A DNA stretch of 64,000 nt, taken from NCBI GenBank assembly GCA_014218235.1, contig CM024761.1, forward strand, positions 92,009,968 to 92,073,967, given 5' to 3'. This DNA comes from Colocasia esculenta (Eukaryota; Streptophyta; Magnoliopsida; Alismatales; Araceae). The translations under genes were made by a program, and so were the position numbers. Numbering within the stretch: position 1 is the first letter of the stretch; each line of letters starts with the position of its first letter. Positions 31,893 to 43,053 of this stretch are shown piece after piece. A model generated the notes under the pieces. It was given only the letters and a program-made list of their open reading frames with translations, made no database searches and had not been told where the DNA came from.

Positions 31893-33370
31893 AACATCCT
31901 GGCCGATGCTTTGGCATCGTTAGCCTCATCTCTCTCCTACCCCCTCAGTCGCAGTGCTGAGACAATCACTGTTCAAAGGTTAGAGGCTCCCTCCACTCAG
32001 GATCCTTGGTTCGTTAACCTTAGGAACTCTCTAATTTTGAAGGCAGAGAGAAAAGATGCAAAGGAGTTATTTCTTGTGGAGCTAGGAGAAATGATGGAAG
32101 AGGAAAGGCCGTGGTACCATGAGATTGAACGGTATTGCAGGGACGATACATTCCCAGAAGAAGTTGAAGTAGAGGATAAGCGAGCCATCTGAAGAGTGGC
32201 GTTAAGGTATACCCTTATTGGTCAAGTGCTTTACAGACGCGCTTTAAATGGAATGCTCCTCCGGTGTTTGTCAGATGAAGAGGCTTGGAAGGTAGTGGAA
32301 TGGTCCCACTCCAGTGAATGCGGAGGGCATGTGAATAGCCAAATGTTGGCTAAGAAGATTCTTAGGCAGGCTACTACTGGCCGACCCTAGAAGAAGATTA
32401 TGCCATCTACGTTCGTAGGTGCGTTAAATGCCAGATCTATGCCGACAAAATCCATGCTCCCTCCTCCCCTTTGCATCCACTATCTTCCCCTTGGCCTTTT
32501 TCCATGTGGGCCTTTGATATCATCGAGCCTCTTGGTGATCCTAATGCTCAGATAAAACAAAAATCCTTCATTCTCACTGCTACTGAGTACTTCACCAAGT
32601 GGGCCGAAGCAGAAGCATTTGCAGAGATCAAAGGCTCGACCGTATGCATATTCATCATGAGGAACATCAACGCGTGGTTCGGAGTACCAAGCAGCCTCGT
32701 CACCGACAATGGACCTCAGTTCATATCTCAAGAGTTTCAAGACCTATGTAAGAAATTCAACATTTCCTTGCATCATTCGTCTCCATACTATCCACAGGAC
32801 AACGGCCAGGCCGAAGCCACAAACAAAATGCTTTTGAAAATTCTAAAGAAAACTTGCGAGTCTAATAAATTTGCTGATTGGCCAGAAAAATTGATCGAGG
32901 CTCTGTGGGCCTACCACACCTCCGTCCGCACGCCCACTGGGCAAACTCCGTTCTCACTCACATATGGTATGGAGGCGGTATGTCCACATGAGATCCTCAT
33001 TCCTTCGCTAAGAGCTCAGTTGGACAAAGAACTTAATTTCGACGAACATCGGGAGGCGTTACTTAGACAGCTAGAACTCTTAGACGAACGGCGTTTAGCT
33101 GCGGCCGATCATATTCTTTCATATCAAAATAGACTCTCAAGGTCTTTTCAAAAGAAAGTGATTGAGCGCAAATTTCAACAAGGAGACATGGTTTTGAAGC
33201 GAATTTTTATAAAACCTGGAGGTCTGAGGTCCAAATTGTCAGCAAACTGGGAAGGGCCATACGTCATTAAGGAAGTGTACCCCGGAAACGCATATAGGCT
33301 AGTTAATGCCGATGGTGAGGAGCTCTCTCACCCATGGAATGGGTTGTACCTTAAAAGATTCTATCCCTAA
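31893..33370 (+). pseudogene. pol: Integrase of element B
   Basis: Fragments 31911..32192 and 32196..32390 hold the linker and the start of the H2C2 zinc-binding region (ECGGHVNSQMLAKK). A stop at 32190 and a frameshift near 32375 interrupt it. From 32471 a 299-residue open frame carries the catalytic core: WAFDIIEPLG, LVTDNGPQF and YYPQDNGQAEATNK give D,D,E. It runs through the C-terminal SH3-like part (GDMVLKR; LSANWEGPYVIKEV; HPWNGLYLKRFYP) to TAA at 33370, the natural end. Confidence 0.9.
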
Positions 33371-34567
33371 TGTTGATAACAACACCAATTTGCAAAAGAA
33401 TGTTGTTGGCCATATGCCTCACTCCCTCTCATTGTGGTAAATGACCTCTATGTCCAGCCACACACACACAACACGGCGACCTAAGGTCAATTCCTCTTTG
33501 TTTATGGTGTTTCTGCTCAGCCCTCGTGTAGGGAACCTGAGGTCAATTCTCTTCTTACTCGGACAAGGCCCAATGGCAAAAGGGAAGCTAGCATGTAGAC
33601 CAGCAAACGATATAGATCATGTATGAAGTCTCAAAGAGGGACAGTCAATTCAAAGGAAAAACAAAAGGAAATGATGAAATAGCAAAAGAAAAATGATAAG
33701 GAAATAATGGCATGTCAAAGAGTGGTAGTACAGTTCCCCGCGGGACACCCTTGAGCCCAGTCGTACGCATGCCCCCAATTCAAAAAGAGCAATGACCTTA
33801 AAGTCCCTGGACAACAGATGAATTTCACATGTAACATACCCATTGCAAGTCTTACAAGCCAGTAACCCCGACCCCAAGACCAAGTCTTGTCTCATTGCTA
33901 ATCTTCCCATCCTTCCTAAAATGACCAAAGAACCCCTACGTCTGGTCTGCATTGGAACATTAATATTCAAGGGGCAAGAAGCCTTAGTAAGTCAAAGATA
34001 AATGTATGCTGCACATAAATGTTATTTGCCAAACGTGAAACGGAAGTGAGGTTCGTGGCTAATCACTCAAGAGCAAGAGGTGTTGTTATTCCAAAATCCA
34101 AAATTATTAGAAAATTTCAAAATCCAAAAAATTAGAAAAATCCAAATTAAAAAAAAAATCAAAAAATCCCAAAACCAAAAAAAAAATCAAAATAAAAAAA
34201 AAACCCAAAAAGAATGTGTGTACATACCGCTTTCCTTTAGCATGCATTGTTTATTTTCTTTCCGCCTATTTAATAAGGCTCCGCCCCTTGACAATTGCAA
34301 AGTCAGATTCATGTTTATTCAAGCGCAAGGGGCTAAGCCAAAGGGCAGATCTAACCTATTTATTGCTAAGTGTGCAGGGACAGGTAATTCTAAGGGACAC
34401 GCAACATTGTACTCGGTACTCTTTGTCTCTCTCTCCCGTGTTTGAATCTCATCTCACACCTGTCAATTGCAAATCATTCATTCCATAAAGATTGACATAA
34501 AATGAAATTTTCACTAAGAGATGAACAATATGTACAAAAGATAAAGGGGAGGTGGCTCACAATCTCC
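33371..34567 (+). other. Region between integrase and antisense gene 1 of B
   Basis: No credible ORF. An A-rich run of AAAATCC-like words (34085..34215) resembles the one at 29090..29140. The end of antisense gene 1 lies at 34568. Nothing else recognised. Confidence 0.6.
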
Positions 34568-36829
34568 TCACTGTCCACCGCCACTCTCCCCGGATCCCTC
34601 CTGCCTATCTGGAGGTGGTAACATCTCACCACCACCTCTGCCACTCTGGGCACTCGCCTCGCCTCGGCGGCACCTCTCCTCCTCCTCGTTCCACCGACGG
34701 CTGGAGGAACCTGCCAAATACTGACCAACAGAGGCACCGTTCACTCTGCTGGCGCTCGCCCCGCTCCAGCTCCTGCTGTGTGAACGACCTATGGTTGTCA
34801 CTATCTCCTGAAGGCTCCGCGCTAGGGTCTGCTGCGCCTGCAGGTCGGCGCGTAGCCGAATGAGCTCCTCCCGGTCCACTGGAGACCCCCGCACGCGCAG
34901 TGCCTCCAGCTCCCTCGTCGCCTCCGCGACCTGTGCCTCAGCTGCCTCTGCCCGGATGCGCAGCTGATCTCTCTCTCTCACTACTGAGTCTACCTGCCCC
35001 TGTAGCTGGGCAGCTCGGTCGGTGGCGGTCCGCAGCACTGTCTCCTGCAGGAAAGTATTCAAGTCAGTACCATAATTAAATATTCTTTAAATCCAAATCA
35101 ATGCTATGCTTACTCGCTCATTCAGATCAGCCTGCGCCTCCTCGGCCCGTCTAACCGCCGCCTCCAATCGGTCTTCCAGGTCTGACTAGGAGCTCTCTGC
35201 TACCCGCGAGGAAGAGGCACCAGCTGCTGTGGTCCTCCTCACCCTCTCCAACTCCCTCCGCTGTACATAAAAACACTTGTCAAATTCTCAAATCAGCATT
35301 GAAAAGTGATTAAGTACCGAAGTCTGAGTAAGTACTTACCAGCTGCTCTGCCTCTTTCTGTGCCGCCTCCCGATCCTGGATCGCCGAATAGAGCAGGGCC
35401 CGGAGCGATGCAATTTCGCCAGCCACGTCCACCTGCAATTCATGCCCAACTCATTAGTTCAATTCCATAAAGTCAAATTCAAGAAGTTTTGGTTTAAGGG
35501 TTTTACCTGATGTCGGGCGCTCCTGTATACCTTTCCTCCGTACTTCAAGGCGTATGCCTGGAGGTACGCATCGTCGGTAGTCGCGTTGGACTTGACGGCC
35601 TTGCCTCGGTGCTCCCAGTTTTGGATTTGCTCCTTTGCCCGCTCACGCCAATCTGTAGTGTCGTGGAGCCCCCAGAAACTCCAACCCGATCGGCGAAAAT
35701 GGTCCCGGACAGGGAACTCCACTGCACTCTGTCGAAGCCCGAGTTAGCGCTGGCATAGGAACAAGTGAAGAGGTAGCACCAGGTTGAGTGCATGCACCCA
35801 CACCGACCTACCGAAGTAGGGGCGGGCCAGCACCAACCAAGGCTGTCCCTCGTCACTCTCCCTCAGATATGGCTGCCAAACCACCTGCACAACAAAGTTC
35901 AGTTAGTCATCAAGCAATCAAATCAAACACTGATCAAAGAGAAGGTTTAGAGCACTTACATCCAAGTGAGGGTAGCTGTCTATGGCCTCCTGTAGGCGCT
36001 CCAACTGGTCACCAAGCCTGCGGGAGTCCCGGCGAGAATCCCAACAGCGTGCAATGGGCACGAGGCCCGGCCGTGTGAGATCCCCTCTCCCCAGGGCTGG
36101 GAAGTGAAGGTAAGTCCAGACCTGCAAAGTGAGAAGCAGATTAGGCGGCAGTTTAGAGCAAAATTGCATTTTAATTCAAAGGTTAGGGAGAAGAAACGTA
36201 CCTAGAGAAAGGGGAAGAATCCGCTAGTCAAAGTCTGCCGCTCGGAGGCGCCCAGGCTGTCGAACTGGTGCGCTAGAAAGGCTGCCCCCAGGTGTACCCC
36301 CCTACCTCAGCCAAGTCCTCCAAGAGAGGCAGGAAGCGGCAATGGACTGCGTCGCCCCTCTTGGCAAACAGAAGTCTACCAAGAAACAGGACGAGGAAAC
36401 GACGCAAGTCCAGGTCCGCCTCCGCTCCTGGCTCGCTCGCCAACTCCCTCCGGCTAATCCTAACCAGTCTCTCGAAGTGCTCATCCTCGGTCTCTCCCGC
36501 CTTCTTCCCCACCTCGAATAGACCTAGGCTCTCCTGCAGTGCTACCCGGGGAACTAGGGAAGACCTGTGATCTACGGGTAACCCTAGCAACTGCTCAGCT
36601 AGCTCCTGGTAACACGGGTAGGTAAACCCGCTAACCGGCCTCCCATAAATCCTAAGCACTGTAATCCGGCTCACGTCCTCGAGGCTGGGGATCATGTGTC
36701 CCCATGGGAATACGAAGGCAGTCGCCTCCGTGTCCCACCTACTCCGCAGAGCCTGGGTGAGAGCCGGGTCCGCCCTCATTCTCCCTATCTTAAAAATCTC
36801 CCGAACCCCATCTCCTCTACTCTCTCTCT
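34568..36829 (-). CDS. Antisense gene 1 of B: plant-mobile-domain-like protein, six exons
   Basis: Minus strand, opposite to gag-pol. GT-AG introns are clear at 36122..36201, 35885..35959, 35433..35506, 35261..35339 and 35045..35113 (69-80 bp, donors GTACGT, GTAAGTG, GTAAAA, GTAAGTA, GTAAGC). The first exon (M at 36779, perhaps preceded by REIFKIGR) has AFVFPWGHMIPSLEDVSRIT, the plant mobile domain pattern. Later exons have DHFRRSGWSFWGLHDTTDWR and a long Arg/Glu/Gln coiled coil. One extra G near 36286 and a TAA near 35757 break it. Tat elements are known to carry antisense ORFs here. Any upstream exon (37253..37450) is uncertain. Confidence 0.72.
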
Positions 36830-36951
36830 CTGAAAAGGTGGGAAGGCCAGGAAAACAGCCAAAACTAGCGTCCAGGATACGTGGGCCCTCATCTCACCCT
36901 GCAGGCGCAAAAGTTTCATTAAAACAGTCAGTGTTTTGGTGTTCGGTTCAA

Positions 36952-37109
36952 GTCGCGACCCCCATAGAGGTCGTGACCTTGTCGCGACAGTGCGGTGCAC
37001 CGCGACATTATCGCGTCACCTTTCTAGGCCACGATAAGGTCGCGTCAGCGCCGTGACATGGTCGCGGTGCCCATTACCGTCGTGAGAACCTGTCACGATG
37101 GGTCGCGCT
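36952..37109 (-). repeat. 18/11 palindrome array upstream of antisense gene 1
   Basis: Sites start at 36952, 36970, 36981, 36999, 37010, 37028, 37039, 37050, 37061, 37079, 37092 and 37102. Gaps are 18, 11, 18, 11, 18, 11, 11, 11, 18, 13, 10. Words include GTCGCGAC, GTCGTGAC, ACCGCGAC, ATCGCGTC and GCCACGAT. Confidence 0.88.
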
Positions 37110-37252
37110 GATGCGTTCTTAGGACCGGACGGGCCGGAGCCTCCCTTGTCTGATCCTCTTTCCCATGGGCGTCCAGCCCTACATCCGCCCTCTAGGGGCT
37201 CCGTCTACCATTCCTACACATGCATTCAAGGATTAGGGTCGATTTTACTTAC

Positions 37253-37450
37253 CAATTTCATCGCCTTGGCCCTCTTCATCCTCGCCTCTTCTACGTTCAT
37301 CATTGGGGCCTCCGCCTCTTCCTCCACCTCCATCTCAACGTCAGCCTCCTCCTCCTCGACCGGGGGCGCCTTCGCCCGGCGTCGGGAGCTTCGCCGCTCC
37401 GCGTGGCGTTTCGCCCGTGAGGATCCTTCGCCGGCGTTTCCTCCTTCCAT
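37253..37450 (-). CDS. Possible first exon upstream of antisense gene 1
   Basis: The ATG at 37450 starts MEGGNAGEGSSRAKRHAERR, followed by a Glu-rich stretch (EEEEADVEMEVEEEAEAP) and MKRAKAMKL, ending at a strong donor (GTAAGTAAAA). If spliced into gene 1, the intron would contain the 36952..37109 array. The best acceptor (CTTTTCAG at 36830) gives the wrong frame, so the join is unproven. Confidence 0.4.
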
Positions 37451-37625
37451 ATCGATTCTGGGGTGATTAGGTCAAATTAGGAAGAAGTTGGAGCAAGGGA
37501 GCAAGACAAAGGAGCAAAGATTGCAAAGATTGCACAAGGGGTTTGGAAGATTCAAGCTTGGAATTTGAAAAGCAAGGAAAGGGGAAGAGGAAGGCGCCCT
37601 TTGCATTTTGAATTGCTCAGTTCGA

Positions 37626-37738
37626 GTCGCGACGTAGCGATGGGTCACGTCTTTGTCGCGGCGTCTTAGATGGCCGCGACATGATCGCGACCGCCTGCCT
37701 TGATGCATCCTTAAGGCGGTCCTAAGGGTTGTCGCGAC
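37626..37738 (-). repeat. Eight-site 18/11 palindrome array in the antisense region of B
   Basis: Sites start at 37626, 37644, 37655, 37673, 37684, 37702, 37713 and 37731; gaps 18, 11, 18, 11, 18, 11, 18 without exception. Words: GTCGCGAC, GTCACGTC, GTCGCGGC, GCCGCGAC, ATCGCGAC, GATGCATC, AAGGCGGT, GTCGCGAC. The sixth looks like GACGCGTC after two CG transitions; the seventh is weak and is kept on spacing. Confidence 0.9.
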
Positions 37739-38021
37739 ATAAACAAAGCCCATTGCGCATGCAGAAAATTCTGTTTTATTCATTCAAATCAAGTCAATAC
37801 ATGCACTAATTCTTTCTACAATCAATTAAATGCCAAATTTCTGCCCTAACTACCATCTGATGTCCTCCCTATAGTCAATCCAATCAATTCTCAAATGTTC
37901 GCCGCTGCTGGCTGAATCCTCTTCAGTGCTTCAAGATATTCCTTGGTCACGTCCTCATCTTCCACTACCTCAGCTTGAAAGAGACCCAATGCACATCCTT
38001 CCCAATGGACAATGGCGCTAC

Positions 38022-39335
38022 TCACATCGCGCTCGTCCTGCTCGTCGCCCCTCTTCCTCTCTTGAACAGGCGGGTAATGCGATAAGAGAGGAACAACTGA
38101 GCAAGCCGCACCGCATTGGAGGTAGCAGCGATCCGGGTTGTAGAGAACCAGCGCTTCATTGCCCAGTAGTTGCAAGGCCAGTCTGGTGCACTGAGAAGAT
38201 GGATCACCCGGTTGTGCAAGAAACGCAGGCGCATTTCAAATTCGGCCACAGTCATCCTTTTGAAGTAATCGCACCATGCCTTCAGCCCTTTTATTTGAGC
38301 AGTCTTGCACCAGGCTTGAGTAGACATATGAAGAGGTCCGCCCACGAAAGCTAGCGGATGGTGGAGCATTGTCTTGCACTCCGTAGCCAGATTCTCCATC
38401 GCCCAAAACTGAATGTGCGTGCCCATCCAAAGCTCGAGGGCGATGACCGAGCCATAGAAGGGGCCCCCGGGAGCTGCAGAAGTAAGTCCAGCATAGAGAT
38501 ATCCCAAAACTACCTGGCCAATACTCATACCTTCCGAGATGGAATCAATGATGCTGAGGTTGTCAAAGGAGATCGCGCCGTCCGTCACTGGAAAGAGAAT
38601 AACCCCACAAATGCAGATTGCGGCCGCCTTAGCCATGGCGATATGATTCCTGGTTTTGCGCTTACATTGAGAGATGGTCCACTGCGCAATAGGGAGAAGG
38701 TGAGCATGCATCCCGCTGGTCATGGAATGCAAATCAGTCTTCCTCGTAGTAATCTCCGCAAGGATGCTCCACGAATTGATCGGCGCCACAGTGTATGAGA
38801 TCGCAAGCTCCTCGCCCCTCTGGTACCGTGGGAGGCTGAGCATTATCTCTAGCTCCTCCAGTAAGATGGTGGCCTCGAACGTGGGGAAGACAAATGTATG
38901 CGTCTTCGGATGCCACAGTTCCGCGAGCGCCATGACACTATCCGACATGTGCACGATTTTGTCATATTTCTTGGCAAGGACGAACACTGTGGATAGTCCC
39001 CACTCCTTCAATTGCTGGATTGCCGCGGGCGGCAGTAATTCAAGCCTGGGGGCTAACCAGGGCACTTTAGAGAACCTCCTCTGCCCCGGTAAGATCTGAA
39101 GTGATTGGAGAAGAAGAGTTTGAGAACAGGGAAAAGAGAAGAAGAAAACAGGGGAAAACAGAGCAGAAATTCAGAATTGAGAAGAAAAAAGAGCACTTAC
39201 TTGAAGCTCTGGGAGCGTGCATATGTGCCCCGGGATGGCGGAGAGTCGCTGGAGATCCGCGTGCGATTCACGGGCCGCCTTCGGTCCGACATATGGCGGG
39301 ATGTCCTCCTGGAAAGCAGAAAAGCTTCTCTTCAT
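38022..39335 (-). CDS. Antisense gene 2 of B: mobile-domain-like protein, two exons
   Basis: The ATG at 39335 starts MKRSFSAFQEDIPPYVGPKA; exon 1 ends at 39201 at a strong donor (GTAAGTGC). The intron is 39096..39200 (acceptor CACTTCAG), and exon 2 runs in frame to the stop at 38022, giving ~400 residues with no break. ELWHPKTHTFVFPTFEATIL then LEELEIMLSLP resembles the plant mobile domain / DUF7745-type proteins often found in plant transposons (recalled). A TATA box lies ~75 bp upstream. The function is unknown. This is the most intact gene in element B, which is notable beside the broken gag-pol. Confidence 0.75.
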
Positions 39336-39407
39336 GGCTGCAAAAGGAGGGTATTTGAAGAGCAGGTGAAGCAAGGGTTTAGCTGCGGGATTAGCCCCCC
39401 AAACTCT

Positions 39408-39417
39408 CCTTTTATAG
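39408..39417 (-). promoter_or_regulatory. TATA box of antisense gene 2
   Basis: The minus strand reads CTATAAAAGG, about 75 bp before the ATG at 39335. The next palindrome array (39562..39645) lies 145-240 bp further upstream, as in the LTR promoters. Confidence 0.65.
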
Positions 39418-39561
39418 AGCTTAGGTAGGTGCAAACCAATCCTAACCCTGCAACTAGGTCTTAGTATAAGATTAGGAGAGGTTTAGGAGTCCTAGTGGTA
39501 ATCTAGAAGTCCTAGGATAGAGATAAACTTGAGTCTTCTACGTTTTCAGGGCTCGGGTCGA

Positions 39562-39645
39562 GTCACGACGCCGCGATATGACGCGACAAGGTCGCGACAT
39601 GGCGGGGCGCCGCGACTATGTCGCGGTCTTCTTTGCCGCCGCCTC
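39562..39645 (-). repeat. 18/11 palindrome array upstream of antisense gene 2
   Basis: GTCACGAC at 39562, GACGCGAC at 39580, GTCGCGAC at 39591, GCCGCGAC at 39609, GTCGCGGT at 39620 and GCCGCCTC at 39638; gaps 18, 11, 18, 11, 18. Confidence 0.9.
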
Positions 39646-40672
39646 TCTAGCTGTTGTGTGGTTTCTTATGTCTGTGCTTATATGTTTGTGTATATATTGT
39701 CGTTTCATGTTTATTATGTCTGTTTATTGTCAAAAAAAAAAAAATCAGGAAACCAGAAAAGGGAAAGAGGTCGTCACAGGTAAGTCAGGTAAACATTTCT
39801 TCCCTTACTCCTCCGCATTATTATATGGTATTCTAGCTAGTATATCATGTCAAGGACCGTATAGTTCTCAATGTGCTCTGGGATTTAAGTTCCCCTTTAC
39901 CAAAAACAGTGATAGTCTAGGTGCACATTGTTAATCGTTGGATAGGCCATTGAGTTGGGTAAGCTCGGGGACGATGGATTCAGGCCTGCACTGCGGTTGT
40001 TGGTAGTCTCTTGACCCGTTCCTATTTTGCTTAACATTATTATCCTTGATGTATTTTCTATTTTCTCATTTTCTTTGCATTTATTTTAATGATTTCTTTT
40101 CTTTTAGCCCAGCATGCATCATATAGGTCTTTGAGCTTTCATAACTCATTCCTGACTATTGATGAGCCCTTGTTGAGTGCCCAATCATCCTTCATATCTC
40201 AAACCAAGAAATCCAATTACACTCCGAATCGGAAGGTTTGCCTCCGAGGGAGTTGTTCCCGTCAGTTTGACAAGAATTTCCCTGTCTGGATTCTCTATCC
40301 AATTTTTGTCCCATTCCTTTGATCTGTTTTGGTTGCGAATTGCTCCCAGGAAAGAGTCATGAGTTACCTGCCTGGCACACACATGTCCCTCCAAAACGAA
40401 ACCTGCAGGCCAATCGTCTAGGGTACCTCTCAATCGAGGGGTTGATCGTCTTCTTCTTTCTCCTTCTCGTCCAGACTTGTACCTTTCTTTGCATTCTGCT
40501 CGAGCAGCTAACTCGGGGGGCTTCCATGAAGATTCCAATTGCTTGTTGGTTAGGCGGGTGTCTCTTTATCTTGGCTCCCACTTTTCAGTCCACTCCGCAT
40601 CATTTCCGTTCCACCGTCGCTTCGTGACACCTCCATTACACTTCCGCTTCATTCCCTTGCAAAGTGGAAGCC
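39646..40672 (+). other. 3' untranslated region of B before the purine tract
   Basis: About 1 kb between the antisense promoter array and the 3' LTR. No ORF or repeat that I can support. Confidence 0.5.
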
Positions 40673-40686
40673 AAGGAGGGGCAATC
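40673..40686 (+). other. Polypurine tract of element B
   Basis: AAGGAGGGGCAATC lies immediately before the 3' LTR. Confidence 0.65.
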
Positions 40687-42100
40687 TGTAACACCCGGTT
40701 CTGACTAATGAGTTGAACCATATTTCTTGCTATTTTAGTGAGCCCCTAGTTGGTCACCCACCTTGAGCCCATCATTAGCCTTGCTTTGAGCCCATTAATA
40801 ACTCAAATTGCCTTGAAATCTCGCCCATTATCACTTTGAGAGAGTCCTTGGACATAAATAAGTCTTATCCTTTCATATAATTGGCTGATAATTCGCAGAT
40901 ATTTGACTTTATTGATGCGTCGTATCATAGCGCCGCGTCTTTGAGTCGCGACAATCCAGGTCGTCACGACAGCCCATGCATATCCATGCACGTAGGCTTA
41001 CTGTTGCGTCGCCCCGCCCTGTCGCTTCATCATGTCGCGGCCCTACGATACGCCGCGATAGCAGCTGCGCATACTAGCCTCCACAACCACCTCCTATTTA
41101 TCCTCCCATGGGTTTATCTTTATCCCTAAGCTCTATCCTAATCCCTTGGGACGAGATTTGAGGTTGGTGGACTCTCTTGGAGCCCCTAAGGACTCTCCAT
41201 TGCGAATTTCTATGGCATTTATCTCCCATTTTACCTATTATCCATTTTTAGGAGATATTCTCTCTCAAAGGCTTATATAAGCAAGGCCCTCCCTCATGTA
41301 CGAAGGGAGCTCCCATTTTCACCCCAAAGGGCTGTCGAAATCTCCTCTCACCAACACATAGCCTCGCAGCCACCTATTTCCACCATTTCCTTCACATTCC
41401 CCTCCACCAAAACACCCTCATTTCACCATTTATGGAGCATGGAACGTGAGAAGGATGAATCCTGCTACCTCCTGAAGCTTTTGCACACTCATTAGGACTG
41501 CATTCACGCCAGGGAGTCGTCCTAATGGGACTCATCTTCTCCCTCTCTTTTCCTCCTTCATTTCTACATGCATTTTTATGTTGTTTCTAGTTAGATCACA
41601 CTCACCACATACCCACGTTTTTCACACACCCAAAGGGTTTTAAAACCACCCCAGGTGCGTTCCTACCATGATTCTCCATTTCCTCTCATTTTTAGAATAG
41701 ATACTACGCTTAATATGTTTAATATGGAATTTTCTTGTTTCTTCTTTGTTTTGGCAGGCACCCAAGCTTTTCCACGAGGAGCTCTTGTTCTCCAGCCAGC
41801 TCGAGGATGGGAAGAAGGTCCACACACGACATCTCCCGCACACAGAGAATGCGACAGTGGAGGACGACGTGACAAGAGACGCGTCAGGCTGCAGCGACGC
41901 GTTACCAGCGTCGTCGCGGCAGGTAAGACTTCCGCGACACCAGGTCCGCCTCCTTTCTCTTTCCATTTCCTAGTTAAGTTAGCCCGTGTCATTTTCTACT
42001 CGTTAGGCAACATACTAGGTGGCGATCACATTCCTACTTTCTATACTACTAGTTTTAGTACATATTCGTGTTGAGGGGGGGCACAATCCCCGTGATTACA
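40687..42100 (+). repeat. 3' LTR of element B
   Basis: TGTAACACCC..GTGATTACA, 1,414 bp. The palindrome array at 40914..41059 is better kept than in the 5' LTR. The TATA box TTATATAAGC is near 41273. A second group downstream (41848, 41866, 41878, 41896, 41913, 41931) has gaps 18, 12, 18, 17, 18. The CTCCT target copy follows at 42101. Confidence 0.9.
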
Positions 42101-42105
42101 CTCCT

Positions 42106-42925
42106 TGGCCTCTCCTCCGAGTCCAGCAATTCCTTGGCACGAGCTAGGGCCGGCCATGAGGGTTTTAGGAGGGTATTTAAGTTCTCCTCTTTCTGTTTCC
42201 TATTTGGACTATAACTCCTATTAATTCTGAATTTCCTATTTTCTCTTCCCTTTCTAAGCATGAGAACTTCTATTTGGGTTGGGATGGGAGCTAAATTCGT
42301 GGCCAACCCATTAGGGTAGTTTAGGAATCCAATTATAACTTAAATTGATTATTTTAATACTTTAATATCCCTTTTCTATTTATGTAATATTTTAGTTACG
42401 AATTTAGGGTATTTTCTTATTATTCCTTTTCAAAAATCCTTATTTTGGCCCAATAAATTCTAATGGGTCCATTTAATAAAGCTCATTACTTATTTTCATT
42501 TAATTCTCTTTTCTTTGATTTTCTATTTTAATTTAATTACATTTTCTTACTTGAATTTATTCATGGACTATGAGAGGTCCATTGGTCCAATTCTGATAAT
42601 GGGTCATCAATACTCCATGTTGGAGGTCTTTCTGACATGTTCATTTGATTTATGGGCCCGTTATATTTCCGTGTTAATAGTTTTCTGACTTAGTTTCCAT
42701 ATTTAGATAATTAGTCACGTTGTGATGTACATTTTGTCAATTGGACTTTTTCGTTGCACGAATTTCTTCGTGGAACACTTAGGGATGATATTGGGGTTGA
42801 TTCTAATTTTTACAGAATTTTCCGATGTATTCTTGCACATACAATAATGGTATGTATGTTTATATTATTTCGATTTAAAGAAATTATTATTTCGAATTTT
42901 AGTATTAAATTTCCGGGTTGCTACA
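42106..42925 (-). repeat. 3' LTR of element C, inner part
   Basis: It continues 5832..8747 after element B. From 42500 it matches 60112..60547 closely, ending CCGGGTTGCTACA. The segment 42106..42499 has no counterpart in the 5' LTR, which carries a deletion there. Confidence 0.85.
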
Positions 42926-42938
42926 TTCTCCCCCACTT
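42926..42938 (-). other. Polypurine tract of element C
   Basis: The minus strand reads AAGTGGGGGAGAA directly before the 3' LTR start TGTAGCAACCCGG. This pairing is familiar from Del/Tekay-type elements. Confidence 0.85.
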
Positions 42939-43053
42939 AAAAAGAATTTGGTCCCCAAATTCATATGATATGATACGACTACCAATTTATTTTGGATATT
43001 TCATTTGATCACCTCCCCACTTAGGGCTTTGATATCACGAAAATAATAAGAAA

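Larger units (their letters stand above)
8748..42100 (+). mobile_element. Element B: Tat/Ogre-type Ty3/gypsy retrotransposon with antisense genes
   Basis: LTRs are 8748..10164 and 40687..42100, flanked by CTCCT. The order is primer site, long leader, gag, protease with a G-patch-like tail, spacer, RT, RNase H, second RNase H, integrase, 3' region with two antisense genes, purine tract, LTR. The double RNase H and extra ORFs after integrase are known hallmarks of the Tat lineage. Without copia-1 (14275..28083) the element is ~19.5 kb, a size typical of Tat/Ogre. It is defective: stops and frameshifts occur in gag and pol. Confidence 0.9.
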
